Of a stretch of DNA of 64,000 nt, positions 49,102 to 58,119 are shown one piece after another. Position 1 is the first letter of the stretch; each line of letters begins with the position of its first letter. The notes under the pieces were generated by a model. It was not told the DNA's origin and did no database searches. It worked only from the letters and a program-made list of their open reading frames with translations. The stretch is from the NCBI RefSeq assembly GCF_002754245.1, contig NZ_PEEX01000001.1, positions 1,220,001-1,284,000 on the forward strand, given 5' to 3'. A program made the translations under genes and the position numbers. The stretch is from Chryseobacterium sp. 52. Lineage in GTDB: Bacteria > Bacteroidota > Bacteroidia > Flavobacteriales > Weeksellaceae.

Positions 49102-50646
49102 ATGAAGCAGAAAATTTCTCTTTTACTTTTTCTTGTCGCGGTTGGGCTCTTCAATGCTCAGGTTGAAGAAAAAAAATTGGATGAGCTCATCCAGAATACT
49201 TTAAAAACCTTCGATGTTCCGGGAATGTCAGTCGGAATTATAAAAGATGGAAAAGTGATCTATTCCAAAGGTTTCGGGCAGCGGTCTTTAGCTACAAAAC
49301 AGCCAATGGATGACAATACCTTGGTAGGTATTGCTTCTAACTCCAAAGGTTTTACCTGTACCGCACTGGCTATTTTAGCAGATGAAGGAAAATTGAACTG
49401 GGATGATAAAGTTTCAAAATATATCCCTGAATTTCAGATGTATGATCCCTATGTTTCTCAAAATATTACGATTAAAGATCTCATAACACACAGAGCCGGA
49501 TTAGGTTTAGGACAGGGCGACCTGATGTTTTTCCCCGAAGGAGGAAACCTTACGGTTAATGATATTGTTCATAATGTAAGATATCTCAAGCCTGAAAACC
49601 CTTTCAGAACCAAATTAGACTATAACAATATTATGTTTATTGTAGCGGGAGAAGTGATTCACCGAATTTCAGGATTAAGCTGGGCCGAATTTATCGAGCA
49701 GAGAATTATGAAACCGGTGGGAATGACTTCAAGTTTTGGAAGCTATAATAGAGCTAAAGCAATATCGAACAAGATTGATGCCCACGCACCGGTAGACGGA
49801 AAAGCGATTGCCGTTCCACATGACTGGAGTGAAACCGGCAATGCGGCAGGAGGAATTTTGAGTAACATCAAAGATATGACCACCTGGGCAGACTGCCTTC
49901 TCAATAATTTCACCACTAAAGATGGAAAAAAACTGGTTTCAGACAAAAATGTACAGCAGTTATGGAGCTTGCAGATTCCGGATAGAGTGGCTTTGAAAAA
50001 TCCATACGATACGAGTTTTTACGGATATGGACTTGGTTGGTTTTTAAGTGATGTTAAAGGCCACAAACAGATTCAGCATACAGGAGGTCTGATAGGAACT
50101 GTTACCCAGTTTACCCTGATCCCTGATCTGAAATTGGGAATTGTTGTTCTTACGAATCAACAGTCCGGAGCCGCTTTCAATGCAATTACCAATACCGTAA
50201 AAGATTCTTACCTGGGAGTAGCCGACAGAAACTGGCTGAAAACATATGGGGAAAGAATGACAAAAGTGAATGCTGAATTTGATCAACAGAAGAAAGAAGC
50301 TTTCACAAAATCTGAATCCTTTAAAAAAGAAAAGAACCTTCAGCCGAAAGCAGAACAGTTCGTAGGAAAATATAATGATCAATGGTTTGGCGATGTGGAA
50401 ATTTCACAACAGGGAAATACATACAGAATTTCCTGTGTCAACTCTCCAAGACTGAAAGGAGAATTGATTCCTTATTCCAACAACTCGTTCATCATAAAAT
50501 GGGATGACAGAAGCTATGATGCAGATGCCTATATTATCTTTGATTATGATGAAAACGGAAAAGCAGAATCAGCAAAACTAAAACCGATTTCAGATGTGAC
50601 CGATTTCAGCTTTGACTTTGATGATTTAGATCTGAAAAGAAAATAA
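49102..50646 (+). CDS. Secreted beta-lactamase-like serine hydrolase
   Basis: 514 residues from ATG 49102 with a signal peptide (MKQKISLLLFLVAVGLFNAQ). Class C beta-lactamase/esterase fold: SxxK is S79-N-S-K82 (IASNSKGF), the YxN motif is YNN in LDYNNIMF near 180, and the KTG counterpart is HTGG near 325. A C-terminal DUF3471-type beta domain (FVGKYNDQWFGDVEI) covers about 415-510. Likely a periplasmic peptidase or esterase rather than a true beta-lactamase. Confidence 0.88.
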   Translation: MKQKISLLLFLVAVGLFNAQVEEKKLDELIQNTLKTFDVPGMSVGIIKDGKVIYSKGFGQRSLATKQPMDDNTLVGIASNSKGFTCTALAILADEGKLNWDDKVSKYIPEFQMYDPYVSQNITIKDLITHRAGLGLGQGDLMFFPEGGNLTVNDIVHNVRYLKPENPFRTKLDYNNIMFIVAGEVIHRISGLSWAEFIEQRIMKPVGMTSSFGSYNRAKAISNKIDAHAPVDGKAIAVPHDWSETGNAAGGILSNIKDMTTWADCLLNNFTTKDGKKLVSDKNVQQLWSLQIPDRVALKNPYDTSFYGYGLGWFLSDVKGHKQIQHTGGLIGTVTQFTLIPDLKLGIVVLTNQQSGAAFNAITNTVKDSYLGVADRNWLKTYGERMTKVNAEFDQQKKEAFTKSESFKKEKNLQPKAEQFVGKYNDQWFGDVEISQQGNTYRISCVNSPRLKGELIPYSNNSFIIKWDDRSYDADAYIIFDYDENGKAESAKLKPISDVTDFSFDFDDLDLKRK

Positions 50647-50668
50647 TTTACTCCAGTAGAAACTCATA

Positions 50669-50699
50669 AAAAAAGCTCCAAAATATTGGAGCTTTTTTA
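50669..50699. terminator. Bidirectional terminator
   Basis: AAAAAGCTCCAA pairs with TTGGAGCTTTTT with A- and T-runs on either side, between convergent genes. Confidence 0.88.
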
Positions 50700-50717
50700 T
50701 GGTATAAGGATCAATGA

Positions 50718-51770
50718 TTAATCTTTAATAAACTTCTTGATAACATCTCCGATTTGAATAATATAAGCTCCTCTTGTCAGTTTGCTTACATTAATGGAAT
50801 CTCTTTCCAATGTTCCGGAAAGAACCAGATTTCCAATCATACCGAAGATTTTATACTCTTTTGAAGCCGCATTCCGAACATTTAATGTTTCTTTTGCCGG
50901 ATTGGGATATATTGATGTTTTGGTTTCACGGGTTTTTTGATCTGAAACCGATAAAGCTGCCAGGTCTGCCTTTAAAACAGAACCTTCAAAAAAATCTGTA
51001 ACATATATAATACTACCCATCACAGCTAATCCGGACGGATAATTGAATCCGGTAGAAGTAAGGCCTTGTAATACTGCAGGATTAGATTGAGATAAATTAA
51101 GCTTGGAAACTTTGGAAGCTCCTGCTTCACAGATAAACAAATCTTTTCCATAATGCGCAAGTCCTGATGGATAGCTTAACCCTTGTGCAACTATCGTAGG
51201 CGAGTTTGAAGTACTCATATCAAACTTCGAAACTCTGCCCTCAAATCTCTCTGTAAAATAAATCTCATTACCGATGATCTCAATTTCAAACGGAGACTGT
51301 GCAGAAGTAACATCAATCAATTGAGGTGTTTGCTGGCTTACATCTATTTTTGCGATTTTATTGTCTCCTTCTAATGCCATGTATAAATCGTTTCCAACGA
51401 ATTCAAGACCAAGAGGACTGCTTATACCTGATAATATAACTACGGGGCTAGGGGTTGGAGAGGTTAGATCAACTTTAGAAAGGCGATCTGCCCCAAATTC
51501 TGAAACATATAAAATTTTATCCTTCAAGGCAAGACCATAAGGGCGGGTTACTCCTGTCACCACATCAACTGGAGGAGCACTTGGGTCATCAAGGTTTACT
51601 TTGATCACTTTGTCCATATAGTAAATACCGATGTACATGATATTGCCATCTATAACCATTGGGTTTGGAGTACCCAGGTTATCTATATATACATTGGCTG
51701 AAGTTTGCGAATACATTTTGTTTCCTGCCAGTAAAAGCACAAAAAGGAATAGATAAAGTTGTCTTTTCAT
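50718..51770 (-). CDS. Beta-propeller protein with T9SS sorting domain
   Basis: 350 residues: signal peptide (MKRQLYLFLFVLLLAGNKMYSQ), then a beta-propeller of about six repeats with SMP-30/NHL-like blades (VTRPYGLALKDKILYVSEFGADRLSKVDL; SYPSGLAHYGKDLFICEAGASKVSKLNL). The T9SS type A sorting domain starts about residue 285 (SIYPNPAKETLNV, then ISKLTRG-type strands and IKKFIKD). A surface or secreted sugar-lactone- or ligand-binding protein is plausible; the ligand is unknown. Confidence 0.87.
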   Translation of the reverse strand: MKRQLYLFLFVLLLAGNKMYSQTSANVYIDNLGTPNPMVIDGNIMYIGIYYMDKVIKVNLDDPSAPPVDVVTGVTRPYGLALKDKILYVSEFGADRLSKVDLTSPTPSPVVILSGISSPLGLEFVGNDLYMALEGDNKIAKIDVSQQTPQLIDVTSAQSPFEIEIIGNEIYFTERFEGRVSKFDMSTSNSPTIVAQGLSYPSGLAHYGKDLFICEAGASKVSKLNLSQSNPAVLQGLTSTGFNYPSGLAVMGSIIYVTDFFEGSVLKADLAALSVSDQKTRETKTSIYPNPAKETLNVRNAASKEYKIFGMIGNLVLSGTLERDSINVSKLTRGAYIIQIGDVIKKFIKD

Positions 51771-51802
51771 TTTATTTTTATTTAGAATAATTAAATTTTA
51801 AA

Positions 51803-51810
51803 CAAAAATA
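51803..51810 (-). promoter_or_regulatory. -7 promoter element of the T9SS propeller gene
   Basis: TATTTTTG on the minus strand, an exact match, 32 bp before the start codon. No -33 TTG at the right spacing. Confidence 0.55.
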
Positions 51811-51836
51811 CTTCATTAAAAATTAAGTTTCTTACG

Positions 51837-51854
51837 TTGTGACAAATGTCATAA
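51837..51854. promoter_or_regulatory. CRP/FNR-like palindrome upstream of the propeller gene
   Basis: TTGTGACAAATGTCATAA is an 18-bp near-perfect palindrome (one mismatched pair) with TGAC-N4-GTCA half-sites. Its centre is about 47 bp upstream of the predicted transcription start, fitting an activator. Confidence 0.4.
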
Positions 51855-52093
51855 GTATGCGCTGACACGGCAAAGTTTATCTTTTTTTACTTAAAAGTAC
51901 GGGTGAATCAAATTATAATTTTGATGGATGGTTTTATAGAATAATATTCTATATTTTGTATTATATTAAGAAAAATAAACATATTCAGTGTGAATATCAA
52001 ATGATAAAAGTCCATTAGAATTTTAACTTAATTCTTATCAAATTAAATTGTAGACCCTGTAGTAAAGCTTTCAGAAAGGTTGATTTGAATTAT

Positions 52094-52979
52094 TTATTTG
52101 AGAAGATTAAGGTCCTGATCAGCACGGGAGAGTTCAGAATTGAAATGCTGTTTTTCAAAGAATTGCTTTAGATCCAAAAGTCTTTTCTGGTGATCATAAT
52201 GGAGACTTGATTTCAGCTTTTGCTGGCAAAGTGAACATGCTCTTGCAAAATGGAAATCAGTTTCAGGAAGGCTGTTGGTGCCATTCATCACACAATTGGC
52301 ATTCAGGCAGTGACTGATCCCGAACATATGTCCGATCTCATGGGAACTTATTTTGATCAGTCTCTCAAGGCTTTCATTAAAATTAGATTCAGATAAATAA
52401 CCGTTTGAAAATCTGTATATAGAAGTTACCCCTACGCCATCTTCATAAGAAGCCAGTCCGAAAACATAATTCCATTCAGGTTTTGGGAAAAGATCTTTTT
52501 CTGTGATTCCCATTAAGACAACCGCGTCTTTTGGTTTGCGTTTGATCAGCACGCTGTCTAATACATAGCCTGCCAGAATCTGTTCCTGGCCATCTTTGAA
52601 AATTCTTCTTACTTTCTTGGGAAAAACAGTATTGGATAAAATGGGAAGAATCTCGGTCTCCAGCTGGAAATACGTACTTAAATATTCTTTTGTAAGGTCT
52701 ATTTCTTTCTGTTGTAGCTCATTGAATTCTCCGATCGGCTGGAGGTAGATGATATTCTTTCCCGGTTCAGGCTTTATTTTCTTCAGCTTCTGAAAATCAT
52801 CAAAAGTCTGGAATTTTTCCTCCCGGGAATATCTCCAGTCACCAGGTCTTGCTTTTGGGAGAGAGACATCGTTTAAGGCAATAGTTTCAATAAAAGTTTT
52901 CTCTTTCTTCTGACATGAAAAAAAGAGTAGGAGAAGTATCAGATAAAAAAAAGAGCGTATTATATTTTCCCGGGTTCAT
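52094..52979 (-). pseudogene. Archaemetzincin-type lipoprotein, frameshifted near its start
   Basis: M54 family zinc protease with the complete archaemetzincin signature: HEIGHMFGISH, then CLNANCVM and CSLC. The catalytic frame is open upstream without any ATG, GTG or TTG until it meets a stop. If one A is removed from an 8-A run at 52945-52952, the frame joins ATG 52979 and encodes a perfect lipoprotein signal (MNPGKYNTLFF then YLILLLLFFSC) and 294 residues, the usual size. The ATG overlaps the sixA end. Either a real frameshift, a phase-variable tract or a sequencing error. A shorter product from a GTG at 52552 (152 residues) would keep the active site. Confidence 0.75.
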
Positions 52980-53436
52980 AAAAGAATAGAAGTTTCTTCG
53001 TAGCTCCGTCAAATTCAGACCATGAATTACAGTCTATTTCAAAACCGGCTACTCCACAGGTCGGAAAATGAAAAATATCTTCAGAGATGGAATTCGCAAA
53101 ATTAGAAATTCCATTATTATGAGAGAAGAGCGCTACGGATCCTACATTGTCATCCAGATCGTAAATCACAGATTCAAAATTTCTTTCCGAGGGATTATAA
53201 AGCTTATCTTCCGTTGAAACATTCAATTGATAAGTCTGGTTAAATATTTTGCACGTATTCAGTGCACGTACCGCCGGGCTGGAAACAAAATGATCAATAG
53301 AGATATTATTGCTTTTCATGAATCTGGACATGTTCATCGCATCTTTTAATCCTTTGTCTGCCAAAGGTCTGTCAAAGTCGTCCGTTTCTTCCGGCCAGTC
53401 GCTCTTCGCATGTCTTACGAGGATGAGTTTCTTCAT
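52960..53436 (-). CDS. sixA: SixA-like phosphohistidine phosphatase
   Basis: 158 residues from ATG 53436; the frame extends upstream to 53526 through an AT-rich leader that does not look coding. Histidine-phosphatase motifs are RHAKSDWPEE (LVRHAKSDW, residues 6-14; catalytic RHx), SPAVRALNTCKIF near 52, and ALFSHNNGISNF near 103. E. coli SixA removes phosphate from phosphohistidine in phosphorelay or PTS proteins. It overlaps the archaemetzincin start by about 20 bases. Confidence 0.88.
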   Translation of the reverse strand: MKKLILVRHAKSDWPEETDDFDRPLADKGLKDAMNMSRFMKSNNISIDHFVSSPAVRALNTCKIFNQTYQLNVSTEDKLYNPSERNFESVIYDLDDNVGSVALFSHNNGISNFANSISEDIFHFPTCGVAGFEIDCNSWSEFDGATKKLLFFYEPGKI

Positions 53437-53536
53437 ATTTTTCGTTTTTGGAAGATTAAAATTATAAAAAAAATAATGGATTAAAACATGATTTTTATAA
53501 AAAAACTGCGTTATGAATAAAATCATTAAATTTTAC

Positions 53537-53544
53537 TAAATTTG
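53537..53544 (+). promoter_or_regulatory. -7 promoter element of ruvX
   Basis: TAAATTTG, an exact match, seven bases before the ruvX ATG. Confidence 0.55.
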
Positions 53545-53551
53545 CACACTT

Positions 53552-53968
53552 ATGGGACAGATCCTTGCAATTGACTATGGAAAGGCGCGCTGCGGTATTG
53601 CAGCAACAGATGATATGCAGATTATTGCAAGCGCTCTGGATACCGTTGAAACACGGTTTTTGATGGAATTCCTGAAAAAATATTTCGCTGAAAACAAAGT
53701 GAATGATGTTGTAGTAGGGCTTCCTGTAGATTTGAAAGGAAATATTTCCGAAGTGGAAACGGATATTTTAAAATTCATTGAAGAATTTCAAAAGGAATTT
53801 TCCGGGATTACGGTCCACCGTTTTGATGAAAGATTTACCTCTAAAATGGCTTCGTTTTTTATTTCCCAAAGTGGAAAAAGTAAAAAAAAGAGACAGGAAA
53901 AGGGGTTAATAGATAGAATAAGTGCAACGATCATACTGCAGAATTTTTTAGAACAAAGAATAAGATGA
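53552..53968 (+). CDS. ruvX: YqgF/RuvX-type Holliday junction resolvase homologue
   Basis: 138 residues, RNase H-like fold. Signatures are MGQILAIDYGKARCGIA (first catalytic Asp in the start strand), VVVGLPVDLKGN near 55, and DERFTSKMA near 95. YqgF acts in 16S rRNA 5'-end maturation and perhaps in resolving Holliday junctions. It overlaps def by four bases (ATGA), so the two are translationally coupled. Confidence 0.93.
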   Translation: MGQILAIDYGKARCGIAATDDMQIIASALDTVETRFLMEFLKKYFAENKVNDVVVGLPVDLKGNISEVETDILKFIEEFQKEFSGITVHRFDERFTSKMASFFISQSGKSKKKRQEKGLIDRISATIILQNFLEQRIR

Positions 53969-54537
53969 TTTTACCAATAAGAGCTTTTGGGGATCCTGTT
54001 TTGAGAAAAGTGGGGAAAGATATAGACAAAGATTATCCCGGTTTACAGGAACTTATAGATAATATGTTTGAAACGATGTACAGTGCAAACGGCATAGGCC
54101 TGGCTGCACCGCAAATCGGGCTGGACTTGCGTATATTTGTAATCGATGTGTCTCCTCTTGCAGAAGACGAGGATTACGAAGATATCAAAGACGAACTGGC
54201 TGACTTTAAGAAAGTTTTCATTAATGCCAGAATCCTTGAAGAATCCGGCGAAGAATGGAAGTTCAACGAAGGATGTCTTTCAATTCCGGATGTAAGAGAA
54301 GATGTGAAGAGAAAAGGAACCATCGTTATTGAATATTATGACGAAAATTTTGTAAAACATACAGAAACTTTTTCCGATATTAGAGCCCGCGTAATTCAGC
54401 ATGAATATGATCACATTGAAGGCGTGCTGTTTACCGACCACCTGAGTGCATTGAAGAAAAAACTCGTAAAAGGTAAACTGACGAAAATCTCCCAGGGTGA
54501 AGTAAGCATCACTTACAAAATGAGATTTCCAAAGTAG
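53965..54537 (+). CDS. def: Peptide deformylase
   Basis: 190-residue metalloenzyme that removes the formyl group from new proteins. Motifs 1-3 are intact: GIGLAAPQIG near 46, EGCLSIP near 107 (metal-binding Cys) and HEYDHIEG near 151. A short acidic insert (EDEDYEDIKDELADF) between motifs 1 and 2 is common in Bacteroidetes. Coupled to ruvX and followed by DUF5606. Confidence 0.96.
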   Translation: MILPIRAFGDPVLRKVGKDIDKDYPGLQELIDNMFETMYSANGIGLAAPQIGLDLRIFVIDVSPLAEDEDYEDIKDELADFKKVFINARILEESGEEWKFNEGCLSIPDVREDVKRKGTIVIEYYDENFVKHTETFSDIRARVIQHEYDHIEGVLFTDHLSALKKKLVKGKLTKISQGEVSITYKMRFPK

Positions 54538-54613
54538 TTTAAACAAGGATTAAAAAAAATAATATAAAGCAAAAAGCTCCGCGCTGATTGCAGAATTTAC
54601 AAAAAATAAAATT

Positions 54614-55165
54614 ATGCTGTTAGAAAAAATAATTTCAATTTCCGGAAAGCCAGGACTTTTCAAATTAGTTTCTCAATTAAGAAACGGTTTTATCATTGAA
54701 GATGTTACCAGTAAGAAAAAAGTAAGCATTGGAAACTCTAGCCAGGTAAGTCTATTAGATAATATTGCCATGTTTACATTTGATAAAGAAGTTCCTTTAT
54801 TCGAGGTTTTTGAAAATATTGCTAAAAATTACGATTATAAAGAAAGTATTTCTCACAAATCTTCTGATGATACTTTGAAAGATTTCATGACGGCTTCTCT
54901 TCCTAATTATGATACAGAAAGAGTATATGCTTCAGATATCAAGAAATTGGCTCAATGGTACAATATTCTTCATAAAGCAGGATATATTACTCCTGAAAGC
55001 TTCGTAAAAGCAGAGTCTGAAACATTAGATCCTGCACAGGACGAATTAAGCATTGATGCTCCTAAAAAAGCAGCTCCTAAAGCTGAAAAGCCTGCCGCTC
55101 CAAAAGTAAAAGCGACTTCTGCAGCTAAAGCAGCTCCGAAAAGTACACATACTAAGAAAGGATAA
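54614..55165 (+). CDS. DUF5606 domain protein
   Basis: 183 residues. The N-terminal domain (MLLEKIISISGKPGLFKLVSQLRNGFIIEDV; VSLLDNIAMFTFDKEVPLFEVF) and the central helical piece (DYDTERVYASDIKKLAQWYNILHKAGYI-like) match DUF5606 of Bacteroidetes, commonly placed after def. The Lys/Ala/Pro tail (about 150-183) is low-complexity, as in several RNA-binding proteins. Function unknown. Confidence 0.85.
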   Translation: MLLEKIISISGKPGLFKLVSQLRNGFIIEDVTSKKKVSIGNSSQVSLLDNIAMFTFDKEVPLFEVFENIAKNYDYKESISHKSSDDTLKDFMTASLPNYDTERVYASDIKKLAQWYNILHKAGYITPESFVKAESETLDPAQDELSIDAPKKAAPKAEKPAAPKVKATSAAKAAPKSTHTKKG

Positions 55166-55190
55166 TTTATCCCGAACTGTATAATATAAA

Positions 55191-55221
55191 TCCCTGTCAA
55201 GATTATTTGACAGGGATTTTT
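55191..55221 (+). terminator. Terminator of the ruvX-def-DUF5606 operon
   Basis: TCCCTGTCAA pairs with TTGACAGGGA around a short loop, followed by TTTTTG. Confidence 0.85.
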
Positions 55222-55322
55222 GTTTTTTATCAGGCCATAGAACTAAAGCAGAAGTTTCCCGGTTTGGAATTTTGATTGATCTGTTTCAAGACAAAAGAGC
55301 TGCAATTCATAAAGATTTACCC

Positions 55323-55330
55323 TAAATTTG
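55323..55330 (+). promoter_or_regulatory. -7 promoter element of mazG
   Basis: TAAATTTG, an exact match, 23 bp before the ATG. Confidence 0.55.
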
Positions 55331-55353
55331 CATCACTTTGAATTCTCAATTTT

Positions 55354-56121
55354 ATGAATACTAAACAGGAAAAACTAGAAGCTTTCGGAAGACTATTAGA
55401 TATCATGGATGATCTGCGTGAAAAATGTCCGTGGGATCAGAAGCAGACCCTGCAGTCTCTCCGTCATTTGACCCTGGAAGAAACGTATGAGCTTTCCGAT
55501 GCTATTCTGCAGGAAGATTTACAGGAAATAAAGAAAGAACTGGGAGATGTATTGCTTCATCTTGTTTTTTATTCTAAAATAGGCTCCGAAAAAGAAAGTT
55601 TCGATATTGCTGATGTCATCAATTCTCTAAATGAAAAACTCATTTTCCGTCATCCCCATATTTATGGCGATACAGAAGTGAAAGATGAAGAAGAAGTAAA
55701 GCAGAACTGGGAAAAATTAAAGCTGAAAGAAGGCAATACATCTATTCTTGGTGGTGTTCCAAAAAGTCTTCCCAGTTTGGTAAAGGCCTACCGAATTCAG
55801 GATAAAGTAAAAGGGATAGGATTTGAATTCCACGATGCAGAAGATGCCTGGAAAAAAGTAGATGAAGAGATTCAGGAGTTCCATGAAGAAACGGATTTGG
55901 ATAAAAAAGAACTGGAACTGGGTGATGTATTTTTCTCATTAATCAATTATGCAAGAATTTCAGGACTGAATCCGGATTCTGCACTGGAAAGAACCAACTT
56001 AAAATTTATCTCAAGATTCCAGAAAATGGAAGGACTGGCAAAAGAATCCAATGTTAATCTGGCTGATCTGTCATTGGAAGAGATGGATGTGTTATGGGAG
56101 AAGGCGAAACGCATGTCATAA
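55354..56121 (+). CDS. mazG: Nucleoside triphosphate pyrophosphohydrolase
   Basis: 255 residues with two MazG repeats. The N-terminal one has REKCPWDQKQTLQSLRHLTLEETYEL near 19 and ELGDVLLHLVFYSKI near 62. The C-terminal one has GIGFEFHDAEDAWKKVDEEIQEF and ELELGDVFFSLINYAR. Acidic metal-binding residues (EExxE, ExxD) are present in both. MazG cleaves damaged or excess NTPs to NMP and pyrophosphate. The FUSC gene starts one base after its stop. Confidence 0.94.
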   Translation: MNTKQEKLEAFGRLLDIMDDLREKCPWDQKQTLQSLRHLTLEETYELSDAILQEDLQEIKKELGDVLLHLVFYSKIGSEKESFDIADVINSLNEKLIFRHPHIYGDTEVKDEEEVKQNWEKLKLKEGNTSILGGVPKSLPSLVKAYRIQDKVKGIGFEFHDAEDAWKKVDEEIQEFHEETDLDKKELELGDVFFSLINYARISGLNPDSALERTNLKFISRFQKMEGLAKESNVNLADLSLEEMDVLWEKAKRMS

Positions 56122-56122
56122 G

Positions 56123-57202
56123 ATGAAGGTACAACGTCCCGTACACCATAGATTTCAGTATTTGCTGGAATTTAAAAAATCAGAACGGAAATGGCATTTC
56201 CCTTTTCTTGCGGCGCTTTGTATTGGAAGCTGTCTTTTCATTGGGTATGGTTTAGGAAAGCCCAATTACGGGAGCCTTTCCAGTTTGGGTGCTCTCACGA
56301 TTTTATATTTCACTTCGGCTCCTATTACGCAGCGGATGGTTCATTTAGCGGTATGTGCGTTCGGAATGGTATTTTCCTTTACAATAAGTCTTTTTTTTAG
56401 TTTTAATGCTTATGCGGCTGGCCTGTCTTTGGGAATTGTTTCTTTTCTGGCGCATTTTATTACCTCTTATTTTAAAATTCCGCCGCCCGGAAATTTTTTC
56501 TTTATTATGCTGGCGGCAATGGCAAGTACTTACCAGTTTGATCTGGAAATGATTCCTACACGCGTAGGGCTTGTGGCGATGGGAGCAATTCTGTCATGCA
56601 CATTGGCCTTTCTGTATTCTGTTTTTATAGAAAAAGGTGATGTATTATCCATTCCGAGGAGAAGATTTAATAAAAGAAGATACACTAAATTTGTAGAAAG
56701 CAGTATCATCGGTTTTTTTATGATGCTGACATTGATTGTCGGGCATCTTCTTCATTTTGAAAATACCTATTGGATCTCCATTGCTGCCGTAGCCATTATA
56801 CAGGGACGGAATTTTGAACATGTCCGCCAAAGGAATATGCACAGGATTTTAGGAACCTTTATTGGAATAGGTTTTGCATGGCTCATCCTGCTGTTTGAAC
56901 CTGCGAAAATAGAAATGATCATCCTGATCACGATTCTGCAGTTTATTATAGAACTGGTGATTGTAAGAAATTATGGCTTTGCGGTCATATTTATAACGCC
57001 ATTAACGATTCTTCTGACAGAAACAGGAAGCCTGGTACATCATAATGTGGAAAACCTGATGCATGCAAGGCTTCTGGATACCATTATCGGAAGTTTAATA
57101 GGTCTGGCAGCTGGTTTTTTTCTCTACCATCAGCAGATTATTAATAACTTAGAGAAAAATATACGGTACTCGTATTTTCAGTTTAAAAAATTAAAAAAAT
57201 AG
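56123..57202 (+). CDS. FUSC/aromatic-acid-exporter-like membrane protein
   Basis: 359 residues from ATG 56123; the frame is open back to 56051 within mazG but that part is a shadow. Two blocks of about five or six transmembrane helices (about 20-185 and 215-345) match the FUSC family, related to the AaeB and YccS efflux proteins. No soluble domain separates the blocks beyond a short basic loop (RRRFNKRRYTKF). Substrate unknown. Tightly coupled to mazG. Confidence 0.82.
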   Translation: MKVQRPVHHRFQYLLEFKKSERKWHFPFLAALCIGSCLFIGYGLGKPNYGSLSSLGALTILYFTSAPITQRMVHLAVCAFGMVFSFTISLFFSFNAYAAGLSLGIVSFLAHFITSYFKIPPPGNFFFIMLAAMASTYQFDLEMIPTRVGLVAMGAILSCTLAFLYSVFIEKGDVLSIPRRRFNKRRYTKFVESSIIGFFMMLTLIVGHLLHFENTYWISIAAVAIIQGRNFEHVRQRNMHRILGTFIGIGFAWLILLFEPAKIEMIILITILQFIIELVIVRNYGFAVIFITPLTILLTETGSLVHHNVENLMHARLLDTIIGSLIGLAAGFFLYHQQIINNLEKNIRYSYFQFKKLKK

Positions 57203-57204
57203 CT

Positions 57205-58089
57205 ATGTTACGTATTCTTACCTTATCTGCTTTTTTATTGTGGAGCTGTAATCCAAAAGCTCAGGATTCCCCTAAAACGGAAGACTTAAAAGTAGAATTT
57301 TCTCTGCCTAAAAAACTGAAGGAAGTTTCCGGAATCGTACTGTCTCAGGATAAAAACACCATCTGGGCGATAGAAGACCAGGGAAATAAAAATGTGGTTT
57401 ACGGTTTGGATATGCAGGGAAAACTGGTAACGGATGTTCTGGTAGAAAATGCTGAAAATAATGACTGGGAAGATATTACAAAAGATGCACAGGGAAATAT
57501 TTACCTTGGCGATTTTGGAAATAATGACAACAACAGACAGAATCTGGCTATTTTAAAACTGGATTTAAAAGATATCTCGCAAAAAACAACTAAAGCTGTT
57601 CAGACCACAAAATTTCATTACGAAGGTCAGACTGAATTTCCACCCAAGAAATCTAACTGGCTGTATGACTGTGAAGCTTTCGTAGAAATGAACGGTAACT
57701 TCTATCTTTTTACCAAAAACAGAAGCAAAGGTTTTGACGGAACTTTCCTGGTATTCCAGGTTCCTAATAAAGAAGGCGATTTTGAAGCAAAGTTAATCGG
57801 AAAATTAAAACTTGACGGGAAATACAGCGATGCAGCCATTACTTCGGCGGCTATCAGCAGTTCTCATGATCAGATTGTTTTGCTTACCCATAAAAATATC
57901 CACGTACTTTCAGGATTCACATCAGATAATTTCAATACTTCTAAAATTGAAAAAATTCCTTTAAATCATAATTCACAGAAAGAAGCAGTTGTTTTCCTTG
58001 ATGATAAAACGCTTTTGATTGCTGATGAGAAAGATAAGGATACCGGTGGAAATGTATATAGATTTGAATTTAACCCTCAGGGCAAATAA
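57205..58089 (+). CDS. Beta-propeller lipoprotein
   Basis: 294 residues. MLRILTLSAFLLWSC is a lipoprotein signal (Cys15). The mature protein is an SMP-30/SdiA-regulated-type propeller: KLKEVSGIVLSQDKNTIWAIEDQGN near 40, NDWEDITKDAQGNIYLGDFGNNDNNRQ near 85, NWLYDCEAFVEMNGNFYLFTKNR near 150. These Asp/Asn-rich loops resemble calcium-binding propeller turns. It begins two bases after the FUSC stop, so it belongs to the mazG operon. Confidence 0.82.
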   Translation: MLRILTLSAFLLWSCNPKAQDSPKTEDLKVEFSLPKKLKEVSGIVLSQDKNTIWAIEDQGNKNVVYGLDMQGKLVTDVLVENAENNDWEDITKDAQGNIYLGDFGNNDNNRQNLAILKLDLKDISQKTTKAVQTTKFHYEGQTEFPPKKSNWLYDCEAFVEMNGNFYLFTKNRSKGFDGTFLVFQVPNKEGDFEAKLIGKLKLDGKYSDAAITSAAISSSHDQIVLLTHKNIHVLSGFTSDNFNTSKIEKIPLNHNSQKEAVVFLDDKTLLIADEKDKDTGGNVYRFEFNPQGK

Positions 58090-58119
58090 CCGCAAAAGGG
58101 TTAAACTCAAAAATATTTT

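Larger units (their letters stand above)
51771..52093. other. 323-bp promoter gap
   Basis: Holds the propeller-gene promoter (51803-51810) and the palindrome at 51837-51854. The rest, to 52093, is AT-rich with no ORF of note and no strong terminator after the archaemetzincin gene. Confidence 0.5.

Noticed and set aside
53437..53526. 30-codon N-terminal extension of sixA
   Set aside because: The added stretch is AT-rich leader sequence, and the histidine phosphatase motif LVRHAK normally lies within the first ten residues.
56051..56122. FUSC start inside mazG
   Set aside because: The overlap encodes a Trp/Arg/Cys-rich shadow peptide, and ATG 56123 sits one base after the mazG stop.
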